Of a DNA stretch of 11,739 bases, positions 1-5,637 are shown piece after piece (the stretch's first letter is position 1; each line of letters starts with the position of its first letter). Under the pieces are notes generated by a model. That model was given only the letters and a program-made list of their open reading frames with translations, had not been told where the DNA came from and did not search any database. The DNA is from an uncultured Opitutales bacterium (GTDB taxonomy: Bacteria; Verrucomicrobiota; Verrucomicrobiia; Opitutales; Intestinicryptomonadaceae), in contig URDC01000045.1 in assembly GCA_900546565.1 (NCBI GenBank), forward strand, positions 1 to 11,739, written 5' to 3'. Position numbers and translations under genes: made by a program.

Positions 1-142
1 CGAGAACAGCGCGGATTTTGCGCAGCAAAACCAAGCGAGCGAGTTCAAACTAAAAAATCAAAAAAAGGTTTTCCGTATGGAAAACCTTTCAGCACTATAA
101 AAAAATATTTCGCAAACGAGGCGTCCTCGCAGTTTTTAGCGT
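1..142 (-). repeat. Partial or degenerate copy of the stop-codon-abutting palindromic element, left edge
   Basis: The reverse complement of about 114-139 reads as a terminal motif (CTAAAAACTGCGAGGACGCC) that closely matches the outer ends of the full elements at 5085-5640 and 9411-9968. Here it starts 4 bases after the lipoprotein stop codon instead of containing it. Further left is a terminator hairpin (60-89), then a small hairpin TTTTGC-gca-GCAAAA (16-30) in the place where the full elements carry their P3 arm. I could not find a long P2 inverted repeat around the terminator, so this copy is decayed, rearranged or cut by the window edge. Confidence 0.5.
60..89 (-). terminator. Intrinsic terminator of the pgi operon
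   Basis: Positions 64-74 and 79-89 form a perfect 11-bp stem (AAAGGTTTTCC/GGAAAACCTTT) with the 4-base loop gtat. On the minus strand it runs into seven T residues (66 down to 60). It lies about 55 bases past the stop codon of the last gene of the leftward operon, as expected for an operon terminator. On the plus strand only three T residues follow, so termination should favour the minus direction. Confidence 0.85.
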
Positions 143-331
143 TTAGAAGCGGCGACCCGAATTGTTATTCATCATTCCGGGGATTCCGCCTTCCCAGTCG
201 GAAGGACGCCCCCAAGGGAGGTCGCTGCCATCGGTCTGACGCGACGGCAGGGACTTTTTCTTTTCGGTCGACGCGCACGACGCCACCAAAAGCCCGAGAA
301 TTAGAACTACAATAGCGGGTAGATACTTCAT
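143..331 (-). CDS. Small lipoprotein (62 aa), function unknown
   Basis: The protein begins MKYLP, followed by a hydrophobic stretch (residues 5-17) and a lipobox V-A-S-C with Cys19 as the predicted lipidation site. This is a type II (Lsp-processed) signal peptide, so the mature product is a lipid-anchored peptide of about 44 residues. The mature part is polar: a KKK basic patch at 24-26, then a Pro/Gly/Trp-rich segment (PWGRPSDWEGGIPGM) and an NNNSGRRF end. No domain is recognised. The gene starts 8 bp after the stop codon of the coiled-coil gene, so it is probably co-transcribed with pgi and that gene. No Shine-Dalgarno sequence is visible (TTTTTGCG before ATG), so translational coupling is possible. 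The sorting signal is clear, but the function cannot be inferred. Confidence 0.8.
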   Translation of the reverse strand: MKYLPAIVVLILGLLVASCASTEKKKSLPSRQTDGSDLPWGRPSDWEGGIPGMMNNNSGRRF

Positions 332-339
332 CGCAAAAA

Positions 340-1296
340 CTATTCTTCCGAAGTCGATTCGGCAGAAGAGGATTCTTCGGAGGCCTCGGGCTTGGCTTCG
401 GCAGCCGCGGCGGTGTTCGCCTTAATTTCGGGAGTGGCAAGCTCGAACTGCGCATTGAGCACGACGTATTCTGGAAGTGCCGAGTTTTTGTCGAGCAACA
501 ACGCCGACATATTTTCCGAAACATTCTGGACTTGCGCCTGCGCCACAACAACACCCTCTTTTTTGAGAACGACAACCTGCAACGGATTCAGACCGTCGGC
601 CTTACCCTTGTTGATTGCCACAACACCGTTTTGTGCATCGGCGGCAACGACTGTTGCGATATCGCCAGTGGGAACGTAGGGAACTTTAACAAACTTGCGC
701 TTGACCTTGTTACCCGCGGCGTCGGTTTCGATGACTTCGACAACTTCCGCCATGTCGGCAATTTTCGCCTTTTCCAAAGCGGCGGTCAAGTCCTTCTGCT
801 GTTCGGCGACTTTGCGTTCAAGCTCGGCAATTTTGTCTTTGAGGGTGTCGACATTATCCTGCTTCGCAAGCAGTTCCTTCGACGCCAAAATTTCCTTTTT
901 GAGCGATTCTATCGTAGAGTCGCGCTCTTGGAGAAGTTTCGAAACCGAAGCGAGCTTCGTGTTGAGGCGGCGGATTTCGCCGTTGTTCTTGACGATTTCG
1001 GCGGAGGCAGCCACGTTCTTGGAGCGTTCCGATTCAAGTTCGTCCGAAGCCGACTTGACGTCGGATTCCAAACTCTTGACGCGCTTTTCGAACGCGGTGA
1101 TTTTCACCTTGCGCTGATTGTTTTCTTTGTTGATTTTAGCGGCTTCGGGTGCTTTTTCGACAAGCGTCTGGCCTTTAATGTCGGCCATATGCTGTTCGGC
1201 CGAGCTGATTCTGCCTTTGACGTCGAACCACGCATACACGCAGAAAGCCGCCGCCAAGACAACGAGGATTTTTAGGATAGGGGATAATACTTTCAT
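340..1296 (-). CDS. Membrane-anchored coiled-coil protein with C-terminal beta domain (318 aa)
   Basis: I do not recognise a named family. Residues 7-24 are hydrophobic after a short basic N-terminus (MKVLSPILK) and form a likely signal anchor, putting the rest of the protein outside the cytoplasmic membrane. Residues about 55-180 are rich in Lys/Glu/Leu/Ala with heptad-like spacing, indicating a long coiled coil. Residues about 205-282 are beta-rich with an alternating Val pattern (GDIATVVAADAQNGVVAINK and following), which loosely resembles the small beta domains of envelope scaffold proteins such as MreC; this is only a resemblance. The tail (about 291-318) is a low-complexity Ala/Glu/Ser segment. 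The ATG lies 3 bp past the pgi stop codon, so the two are co-transcribed and perhaps translationally coupled. A structural role in the cell envelope is the likeliest guess. Overlapping plus-strand frames look like compositional shadows. Confidence 0.85.
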   Translation of the reverse strand: MKVLSPILKILVVLAAAFCVYAWFDVKGRISSAEQHMADIKGQTLVEKAPEAAKINKENNQRKVKITAFEKRVKSLESDVKSASDELESERSKNVAASAEIVKNNGEIRRLNTKLASVSKLLQERDSTIESLKKEILASKELLAKQDNVDTLKDKIAELERKVAEQQKDLTAALEKAKIADMAEVVEVIETDAAGNKVKRKFVKVPYVPTGDIATVVAADAQNGVVAINKGKADGLNPLQVVVLKKEGVVVAQAQVQNVSENMSALLLDKNSALPEYVVLNAQFELATPEIKANTAAAAEAKPEASEESSSAESTSEE

Positions 1297-1299
1297 AAA

Positions 1300-2868
1300 C
1301 TATTTGCTTTTTTTAAATTTCCTGTCGAAACCTACGCCCTCGGAAACAACGTTCCATTGAGCGTTGCATTCAAGGTGTGATAGAAGTTTAAATACTATTT
1401 CGGTTTCGTTTTCAAGCTTTATTTCTTTTGCGATTTCGTCCGCCGACATTTTCGCGCCGCCGTCGAGAACCTTCAAAATTTCCGCCTTAATCTGCAACAT
1501 CTTGCTTGCCGCTTTCTTGCCAGCTTCGACACCGGGCTGGTGGTAGGCGTTGATGTTGACGAGGCTCGCGTAGAGGCCGACCGCGCGGTCGTAGAGGGCG
1601 ATAAGCATACCGACGGTAAACGGAGAGCAATCGCGGACGGTGATTGTGATGCTTTCCCTGCCCTTCGCCGAGAGGGCTTCGCGCGTGCCGAGCATAAACG
1701 CCTGCAAGTAGTCGCCGGCGGTTTCGCCTTCGGCGACTTCGGGGCTTGCGCCGCGGCGGTCGGAGAGGACTTCGATAAATGTGACGAAGAAGTTGTCGAT
1801 ACCGTCCCTGAGCTGCTGTACGTATGCATGCTGGTCGGTCGAGCCCTTGTTGCCGTAGACCGAAATGCCCTGCTCGACTTTGTTGCCGTCGAGGTCGAGC
1901 TCTTTGCCGAGCGATTCCATAATCAGCTGTTGCAAGTAGCGCGAAAGAAGCAGGAGTCTGTCTTTGTAGGGAAGGATAACCATATCCTTCAACCCCTTGC
2001 CCGACGTGCATTTATACCACATAAGCGCGAGCAATGCCGCGGGGTTTTTGCGCATATCGGCAACGCGAGTTGCTTCGTCCATCGCGCCCGCACCCTGCAA
2101 GAGTTTGTCGATGTCGACACCCTGCAATGCGGCGGGCAAAAGCCCGACTGCGGCAAATTCGCTTGTTCTGCCGCCGACCCAATCCCACATCGGGAAGAAT
2201 TCCAAATAGCCTTTTTCCTTGGCGAAGTTGAAGAGCTTGCTGCCCGCGCCCGTCGTGACGACCGCGTGTTTTGCGAAGTCCAAGCCCGCGGCTTCCCAGC
2301 GGGCGATTGATTCCATCATCGCGTTTCTGGGTTCGGGAGTGCCGCCCGACTTCGAGGCGATAACCGCGAGAGTCTTGCCGAGTTTGCCTTCGAGTTTGTC
2401 GAAAACGACATCGTAGCCGTCGGGGTCGGTATTGTCGAGGAAGAACACGTTCATCTTTTCGTTCTTGGGGTCAGCCAGGGCTTCGCGCACGAATTGCGGG
2501 CCCAAAGCCGAACCGCCGATACCGATGCAGAGGACGTTTTCGAACTTGCCGTCCGCACCCACGATTTCGCCGTTGTGGATTTTTTCGGCAAAAGCCTTGA
2601 TTTTGGCGACTGTCGAGGAAATTTCGTTTTTGATTTCGTCCGAGGGCGCGAGAGCCGCATTGCGCAGCCAGTAGTGCCCGACCATACGCTTTTCGTCGGG
2701 GTTTGCGATAGCCCCGCCTTCAAGTTTTTGCATTGCCACAAAAGCCGAGGCCATTTTCCCTTCCATAGAAGCCAAAAAAGCGTCGTCGAAAGCGACTCTG
2801 CTTACATCAAGACCGAAACCGAGGCTGTCCAAGCCGAGGTAGTATTTCTTATAGCGTTCCCAAGACAT
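1300..2868 (-). CDS. pgi: Glucose-6-phosphate isomerase (522 aa)
   Basis: This cytoplasmic enzyme interconverts glucose-6-phosphate and fructose-6-phosphate in glycolysis and gluconeogenesis. Family motifs appear in order: GIGGSALGP (116-124), SKSGGTPE (172-179, phosphate-binding SIS motif), WVGGRTS (230-236, with Arg234), Glu318 in IMESLGKE (the usual catalytic-base position), GNKGSTDQHAYVQQL (339-353, with His347) and YHQPGVEAGKK (442-452, with the conserved Lys451). After residue about 455 comes a helical extension of roughly 65 residues (LQIKAEILKVLDGG...) that resembles a small helix-turn-helix-like tail; such tails occur in the short Pgi type of about 520-550 residues. The gene is complete. 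It is first of a three-gene operon with the coiled-coil protein (3 bp downstream) and the lipoprotein. The start is the first ATG (AATTATGTCTTGGG) and has no Shine-Dalgarno sequence. Confidence 0.97.
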   Translation of the reverse strand: MSWERYKKYYLGLDSLGFGLDVSRVAFDDAFLASMEGKMASAFVAMQKLEGGAIANPDEKRMVGHYWLRNAALAPSDEIKNEISSTVAKIKAFAEKIHNGEIVGADGKFENVLCIGIGGSALGPQFVREALADPKNEKMNVFFLDNTDPDGYDVVFDKLEGKLGKTLAVIASKSGGTPEPRNAMMESIARWEAAGLDFAKHAVVTTGAGSKLFNFAKEKGYLEFFPMWDWVGGRTSEFAAVGLLPAALQGVDIDKLLQGAGAMDEATRVADMRKNPAALLALMWYKCTSGKGLKDMVILPYKDRLLLLSRYLQQLIMESLGKELDLDGNKVEQGISVYGNKGSTDQHAYVQQLRDGIDNFFVTFIEVLSDRRGASPEVAEGETAGDYLQAFMLGTREALSAKGRESITITVRDCSPFTVGMLIALYDRAVGLYASLVNINAYHQPGVEAGKKAASKMLQIKAEILKVLDGGAKMSADEIAKEIKLENETEIVFKLLSHLECNAQWNVVSEGVGFDRKFKKSK

Positions 2869-2900
2869 AATTAGGTGTATTCCGTTTATATATAAAGTTA

Positions 2901-2933
2901 TTTATACACTAACGCCCGCGCGGGCGTTGTCAA
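2901..2933 (-). promoter_or_regulatory. Candidate pgi promoter with palindrome in a long spacer
   Basis: On the minus strand a perfect -35 box TTGACA (2933-2928) is followed by the perfect 18-bp palindrome AACGCCCGCGCGGGCGTT (2928-2911), then by TATAAA (2906-2901) as the best -10 candidate. The -35/-10 spacing is 21 bp, longer than the usual 17. A palindrome in an over-long spacer is the layout seen at promoters controlled by spacer-binding regulators such as the MerR family, but nothing in the window identifies a regulator. The palindrome could also be a hairpin at the 3' end of the upstream methyltransferase transcript, although no T-run follows it on the minus strand. The pgi start codon lies 33 bp downstream of the -10 box. 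Confidence 0.45.
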
Positions 2934-2992
2934 AAAATTTTTTCGAATATTTTGCGGAAGAAAACGATATAGCCTACCGCGCCAACGTAGTT

Positions 2993-4213
2993 TTATGCGC
3001 GTTTGAGGACGGCGACGTTTTCGATGTGGCGCGTCTGCGGAAAGAGGTCGAACGGCTGCAAGACTTCGAGCGCGTAGCCGTTGCGGGTCAAATACGCCAA
3101 GTCCCGCGCCTGAGTATCGGGCGCGCACGAGACGTATACGAGCTTCGACGGCGCAAAGTCGACGAGCTGCCGCAAAAAAACCTCGTCGCAGCCCGCGCGC
3201 GGCGGGTCGATAATCATCGACGTTTCAGACCCGACAAACCGCGCCGAAACGTCGGCAAAAATCGCCTCCGCCTTGCCTATCATAAAATCGCAATTTTCGA
3301 TTCTGTTTATTTTGGCGTTGGCATTGGCGCACTCGATGGCCTTCGCGCTGATTTCGACGCCCGCGACGTTTTCGAAGTGTTTAGCCCCTGCGAGCGCGAA
3401 CATTCCGACGCCGCAATATGCGTCTACCAAGTTGCGGTTGCCCTTTGCGTGTTGCATTGCGAAATCGACAAGTTCGGGCAGCACAAACGGATTGTTCTGG
3501 AAGAATTCGCCCGCGCAGAAGCGGTATGTTATGCCGCCGACGGTTTCGCTTACAATGGCGTTGTTGTCGCGGCAGACGCCCTCGTTGCAGGCGCGCAAAA
3601 GCAGAGTTCCGCCGCGGCGCAGTTTTGACGAGCGCGCTAGAATTTCGGCGCGAGCCTGCGGCAAATCGGCGTTGATTGCGTCGACGGCAATCGGGCACTG
3701 GGGCACGTCCACGAGCGCGTTGCGTCTGCCGCGCATTATGAAGCCTATGGGCATTTCTCCACCGCGCGGACGCTCGTAGTGCGGGGTGAGTTTGGAGCGG
3801 TAGGCATACTGGACGGGCGACGGGTGTGTGGGCGCGACTTCGAAGTCGATTCCGCCTATGCGCTTCATCAAGTCCGAAACCTGTTTGTTTTTCCAGCGCA
3901 GTTGGGCGTCGTATGAGAGATGTTGATACTGGCAGCCGCCGCACTTTTCGAAAAGCGGGCATTTGGGCTCGACGCGTTCGGGCGAAAAGGTCAACACTTC
4001 GACCAAGTCCGCCTCCGAATAGTTTTTGTGGTTTTTATACACGCTCGCCTTCACGCGTTCGCCCGCGAGCGCGTTGGGCACCATTACGACCCAGCCGTCG
4101 ATTTTCCCGACGCCCACGCCCAAATTCGAGAGGTCGACGATGTCTACCTCAATTATCTGTCGGTATTCGAACGGGGTCGGAACAAAATTGCGCGGGGGTT
4201 TTGATTGGCTCAT
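2993..4213 (-). CDS. rlmD: 23S rRNA uracil-C5 methyltransferase, RlmD/RumA type (406 aa)
   Basis: A TrmA/RlmC/RlmD-family, SAM-dependent enzyme that makes 5-methyluridine in RNA. Residues about 18-75 fit a TRAM RNA-binding domain. Cys85, Cys91 and Cys94 (CPLFEKCGGC) plus Cys173 (VPQCPI) match the four ligands of the [4Fe-4S] cluster of RlmD-type enzymes, which favours RlmD or a dual RlmCD enzyme over TrmA. The Rossmann domain has FFQNN (237-241), VDAYCGVGMFAL (SAM motif I, about 263-274) and IDPPRAG (335-341). The nucleophile is Cys363 in VYVSCAP, and the presumed general base is Glu398 in RHIENV. Length and ends are normal. The gene diverges from the trmH-like gene with 68 bp between start codons, so two RNA-modification genes share a promoter region. 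There is no Shine-Dalgarno sequence and no clear terminator before pgi, so some read-through is possible. Which uracil is the target cannot be decided from sequence alone. Confidence 0.9.
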   Translation of the reverse strand: MSQSKPPRNFVPTPFEYRQIIEVDIVDLSNLGVGVGKIDGWVVMVPNALAGERVKASVYKNHKNYSEADLVEVLTFSPERVEPKCPLFEKCGGCQYQHLSYDAQLRWKNKQVSDLMKRIGGIDFEVAPTHPSPVQYAYRSKLTPHYERPRGGEMPIGFIMRGRRNALVDVPQCPIAVDAINADLPQARAEILARSSKLRRGGTLLLRACNEGVCRDNNAIVSETVGGITYRFCAGEFFQNNPFVLPELVDFAMQHAKGNRNLVDAYCGVGMFALAGAKHFENVAGVEISAKAIECANANAKINRIENCDFMIGKAEAIFADVSARFVGSETSMIIDPPRAGCDEVFLRQLVDFAPSKLVYVSCAPDTQARDLAYLTRNGYALEVLQPFDLFPQTRHIENVAVLKRA

Positions 4214-4281
4214 ACGTTATTGAAAAATTAAAGTTGTAATCCATTTTTTTCTGTTTTTGTATTAGTGCAAGAGTAAAAACA
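4214..4281. promoter_or_regulatory. Divergent promoter region between the two RNA methyltransferase genes
   Basis: This 68-bp AT-rich gap separates divergent start codons and must contain or overlap both promoters. On the plus strand TTGTAA followed 18-20 bp later by TGTATT/TATTAG is a weak candidate; on the minus strand TTGCAC and TACAAC are present but about 26 bp apart, which is too far. No promoter can be assigned firmly. AAGAG, ending 8 bases before the plus-strand ATG, is the only Shine-Dalgarno-like match. No operator palindrome is seen. Confidence 0.4.
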
Positions 4282-5097
4282 ATGTCGGAAGAATTTATAC
4301 AAAGCAGGCAAAACCCGAGGGTCAAAATGCTAATGAAGCTCCAAGACCGCGCCGCGCGGCGCAAGCTTGGGCTTTTTGCCGTCGAGGGGCTGCGCGAGCT
4401 TTCGCGCTGTGTCGAAAAAATCGGCGTCGACGAAATCTATTTCTGCCCCGAGTTTTTCAAAAGCCCCGACCACATCGCGTTTCTTGACAAAGTCCGCGCC
4501 GAAAAACAAATTCCGCTTTGCCGCCTCTCAGAGGGCGCGTTCGAAAAAATTTCGAACCGTCAGGGTTGCGACGGGCTTGTGGGCGTAGCCCGACAATGGG
4601 ACACTTCGCTTGAAAACATCGAGCTTGCGCAGAACCGCGCCCCGCTCGTGCTCGTAGCCGACTCAATAGAAAAGTCGGGCAACCTCGGCGCGATAATCCG
4701 CTCCGCCGACAGTCTCGGCGCGGACGCGGTAATCGTCACCAATCCCGTTTGCGATGTCTTCAATCCGTCGGTTGTAAGGGCTTCGCAGGGCGCGGTGTTT
4801 TCGATACAAATCGCGCAGGCTACGCCGCAACAGTGCGCCGACTGGCTGAAAACCCGTTCGATAAAATCCTACGGGGCACATTTGAAGGCGGAAAAATACA
4901 TTTGGAATGCCGACCTCGCTTCTGCTGCGGCAATCGTCATGGGCAGCGAAAAGGACGGGCTTGGAAGCGACTGGGAGGCGTTGCTTGACGAAAAGGTGAT
5001 AATACCGATGTCGCAAAACGGATTGTCCGACAGTATGAATGTCAACGTAGCTGCGGCTGTCTGTCTCTACGAAGCCCTCCGCCAAAAAAACGCCTGA
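4282..5097 (+). CDS. SpoU/TrmH-family RNA 2'-O-ribose methyltransferase (271 aa)
   Basis: A SAM-dependent enzyme that methylates the 2'-OH of a ribose in tRNA or rRNA. Residues about 5-100 form the N-terminal substrate-binding domain typical of SpoU proteins (IQSRQNPRVKML...FAVEGLREL). The C-terminal trefoil-knot domain shows motif 1 (DSIEKSGNLGAIIRSADSLG, with Asn134 and Arg140), motif 2 (IVMGSEKDGLGSDW, from 218) and motif 3 (IPMSQNGLSDSMNVNVAAAV, from 241). Motif 3 has Ser-Met-Asn where many relatives have Ser-Leu-Asn. Its length fits RlmB- or TsnR-like members, but the target RNA cannot be assigned. Its last codons and TGA stop are part of the left closing stem of palindromic element A (5085-5099 pairing with 5278-5292), and a terminator follows at 5138-5167. 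It is the only plus-strand gene in the window. Confidence 0.92.
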   Translation: MSEEFIQSRQNPRVKMLMKLQDRAARRKLGLFAVEGLRELSRCVEKIGVDEIYFCPEFFKSPDHIAFLDKVRAEKQIPLCRLSEGAFEKISNRQGCDGLVGVARQWDTSLENIELAQNRAPLVLVADSIEKSGNLGAIIRSADSLGADAVIVTNPVCDVFNPSVVRASQGAVFSIQIAQATPQQCADWLKTRSIKSYGAHLKAEKYIWNADLASAAAIVMGSEKDGLGSDWEALLDEKVIIPMSQNGLSDSMNVNVAAAVCLYEALRQKNA

Positions 5098-5137
5098 GGA
5101 CGTGCGCCTCTGGGGCAAAATTTATTTCATAATGCTG

Positions 5138-5167
5138 AAAGAAGTTCCATTCGGAACTTCTTTTTTT
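5138..5167 (+). terminator. Intrinsic terminator of the trmH-like gene, nested in P2 of element A
   Basis: GAAGTTCC (5141-5148), loop attc, GGAACTTC (5153-5160), extended by AAA/TTT pairs, then seven T residues (5161-5167). It lies about 40 bases after the TGA stop. The hairpin sits in the loop of the longer 18-bp inverted repeat P2 (5102-5119/5178-5195). The same eight-base arm occurs in the terminator at 11598-11623. Confidence 0.88.
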
Positions 5168-5200
5168 GATTATTAAATTTGCCCCAGAGGCGCACTCACG

Positions 5201-5272
5201 GCTAAAAGACGGTTTGTTCGGGTGGTCTGTGCATTAGCACTATCCCACCAGCTCACAAACGCGTCTTTTAGC
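5201..5272 (+). repeat. P3 hairpin of element A, left module
   Basis: GCTAAAAGACG (5201-5211) pairs with CGTCTTTTAGC (5262-5272), and GTTTGT (5212-5217) pairs with ACAAAC (5255-5260) beside a bulged G5261. An internal loop follows, then GGTGG (5221-5225) with CCACC (5245-5249), a tct/tatc internal loop and GTGC-atta-GCAC (5229-5240). The tct/tatc loop and GTGC/GCAC tip are unchanged in the copy at 9522-9593, while the GGTGG/CCACC stem changes to GGAGG/CCTCC. Confidence 0.85.
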
Positions 5273-5329
5273 ACGCGCCTCAGCCGTTTTTTACAGAACC
5301 CACGGTTATCCTAATCCGACAAACAATGT

Positions 5330-5396
5330 AAAAAGTCTTTCCCATTCGGGAAATCCTTTTTTGTTTTTAGATTCACAAGAATCTAAAAACAAAAAA
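5330..5396. other. Two overlapping, mutually exclusive hairpins in the centre of element A
   Basis: Hairpin C1 is AAAAAG (5330-5335), tc, TTTCCC (5338-5343), loop attc, GGGAAA (5348-5353), tc, CTTTTT (5356-5361), with T-runs on both strands. Hairpin C2 is a perfect 18-bp stem, 5357-5374 with 5379-5396 (core TTTTTAGATTC-acaa-GAATCTAAAAA). The 3' arm of C1 is the start of the 5' arm of C2, so only one can form fully. Both are terminator-like in either direction. The C1 sequence recurs inverted in element B at about 9690-9723. Confidence 0.7.
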
Positions 5397-5450
5397 CACT
5401 ATAAAATCGGCTTAGAATTGACATAGGTTCTTGAACTAAAAATCGCGAGG

Positions 5451-5530
5451 CTCGAGGCAGGATTCGCGTTTTCGAGTGGTGGGATAGTGCTAATGCACAG
5501 ACCACCCGAGGAAACCGAATGATGCCCGAG
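5451..5530 (-). repeat. P3 hairpin of element A, right (inverted) module
   Basis: CTCG-a-GGCA (5451-5459) pairs with TGCC-CGAG (5523-5530). A gg/ga internal pair follows, then ATTCG (5462-5466) with CGAAT (5516-5520), GTTT with AAAC, an internal loop, GGTGG (5478-5482) with CCACC (5502-5506), and GTGC-taat-GCAC (5487-5498). Read on the minus strand, the inner part is the same sequence as the left P3 arm (tct-GTGC-atta-GCAC-tatc), so element A carries two inverted copies. The outer stem is shared with the copy at 9775-9854. Confidence 0.85.
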
Positions 5531-5559
5531 AGCGTTTCTTTGGTGGTGAATTTATTTAC

Positions 5560-5589
5560 AAAAAAAAGGCGTTCTTACGAACGCCTTTT
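5560..5589 (-). terminator. Intrinsic terminator of purL, nested in P2 of element A
   Basis: AAAAGGCGTTC (5564-5574), loop ttac, GAACGCCTTTT (5579-5589). On the minus strand eight T residues follow the stem (5567 down to 5560). It lies about 50 bases after the purL stop and inside the long inverted repeat 5532-5553/5600-5624. Confidence 0.9.
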
Positions 5590-5637
5590 CTCATTTTTAA
5601 AATTCACCACCACCAAAGAAACGCGCCCTCGCGGCTT

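Noticed and set aside
532..1275. Long plus-strand open frame (247 aa) opposite the coiled-coil gene
   Set aside because: Composition shadow: Phe/Arg/Asp-rich product with no recognisable domain, antisense to a clear signal-anchored coiled-coil gene in a tight operon.
2927..3628. Plus-strand open frame (233 aa) opposite rlmD
   Set aside because: The sense strand holds the catalytic Cys and SAM motifs; the antisense product is featureless.
5414..5443. Promoter with TTGACA at 5418-5423
   Set aside because: The TTGACA is not kept in the matching segments at 9741-9748 and 11648-11655, and no -10 box follows at a suitable distance.
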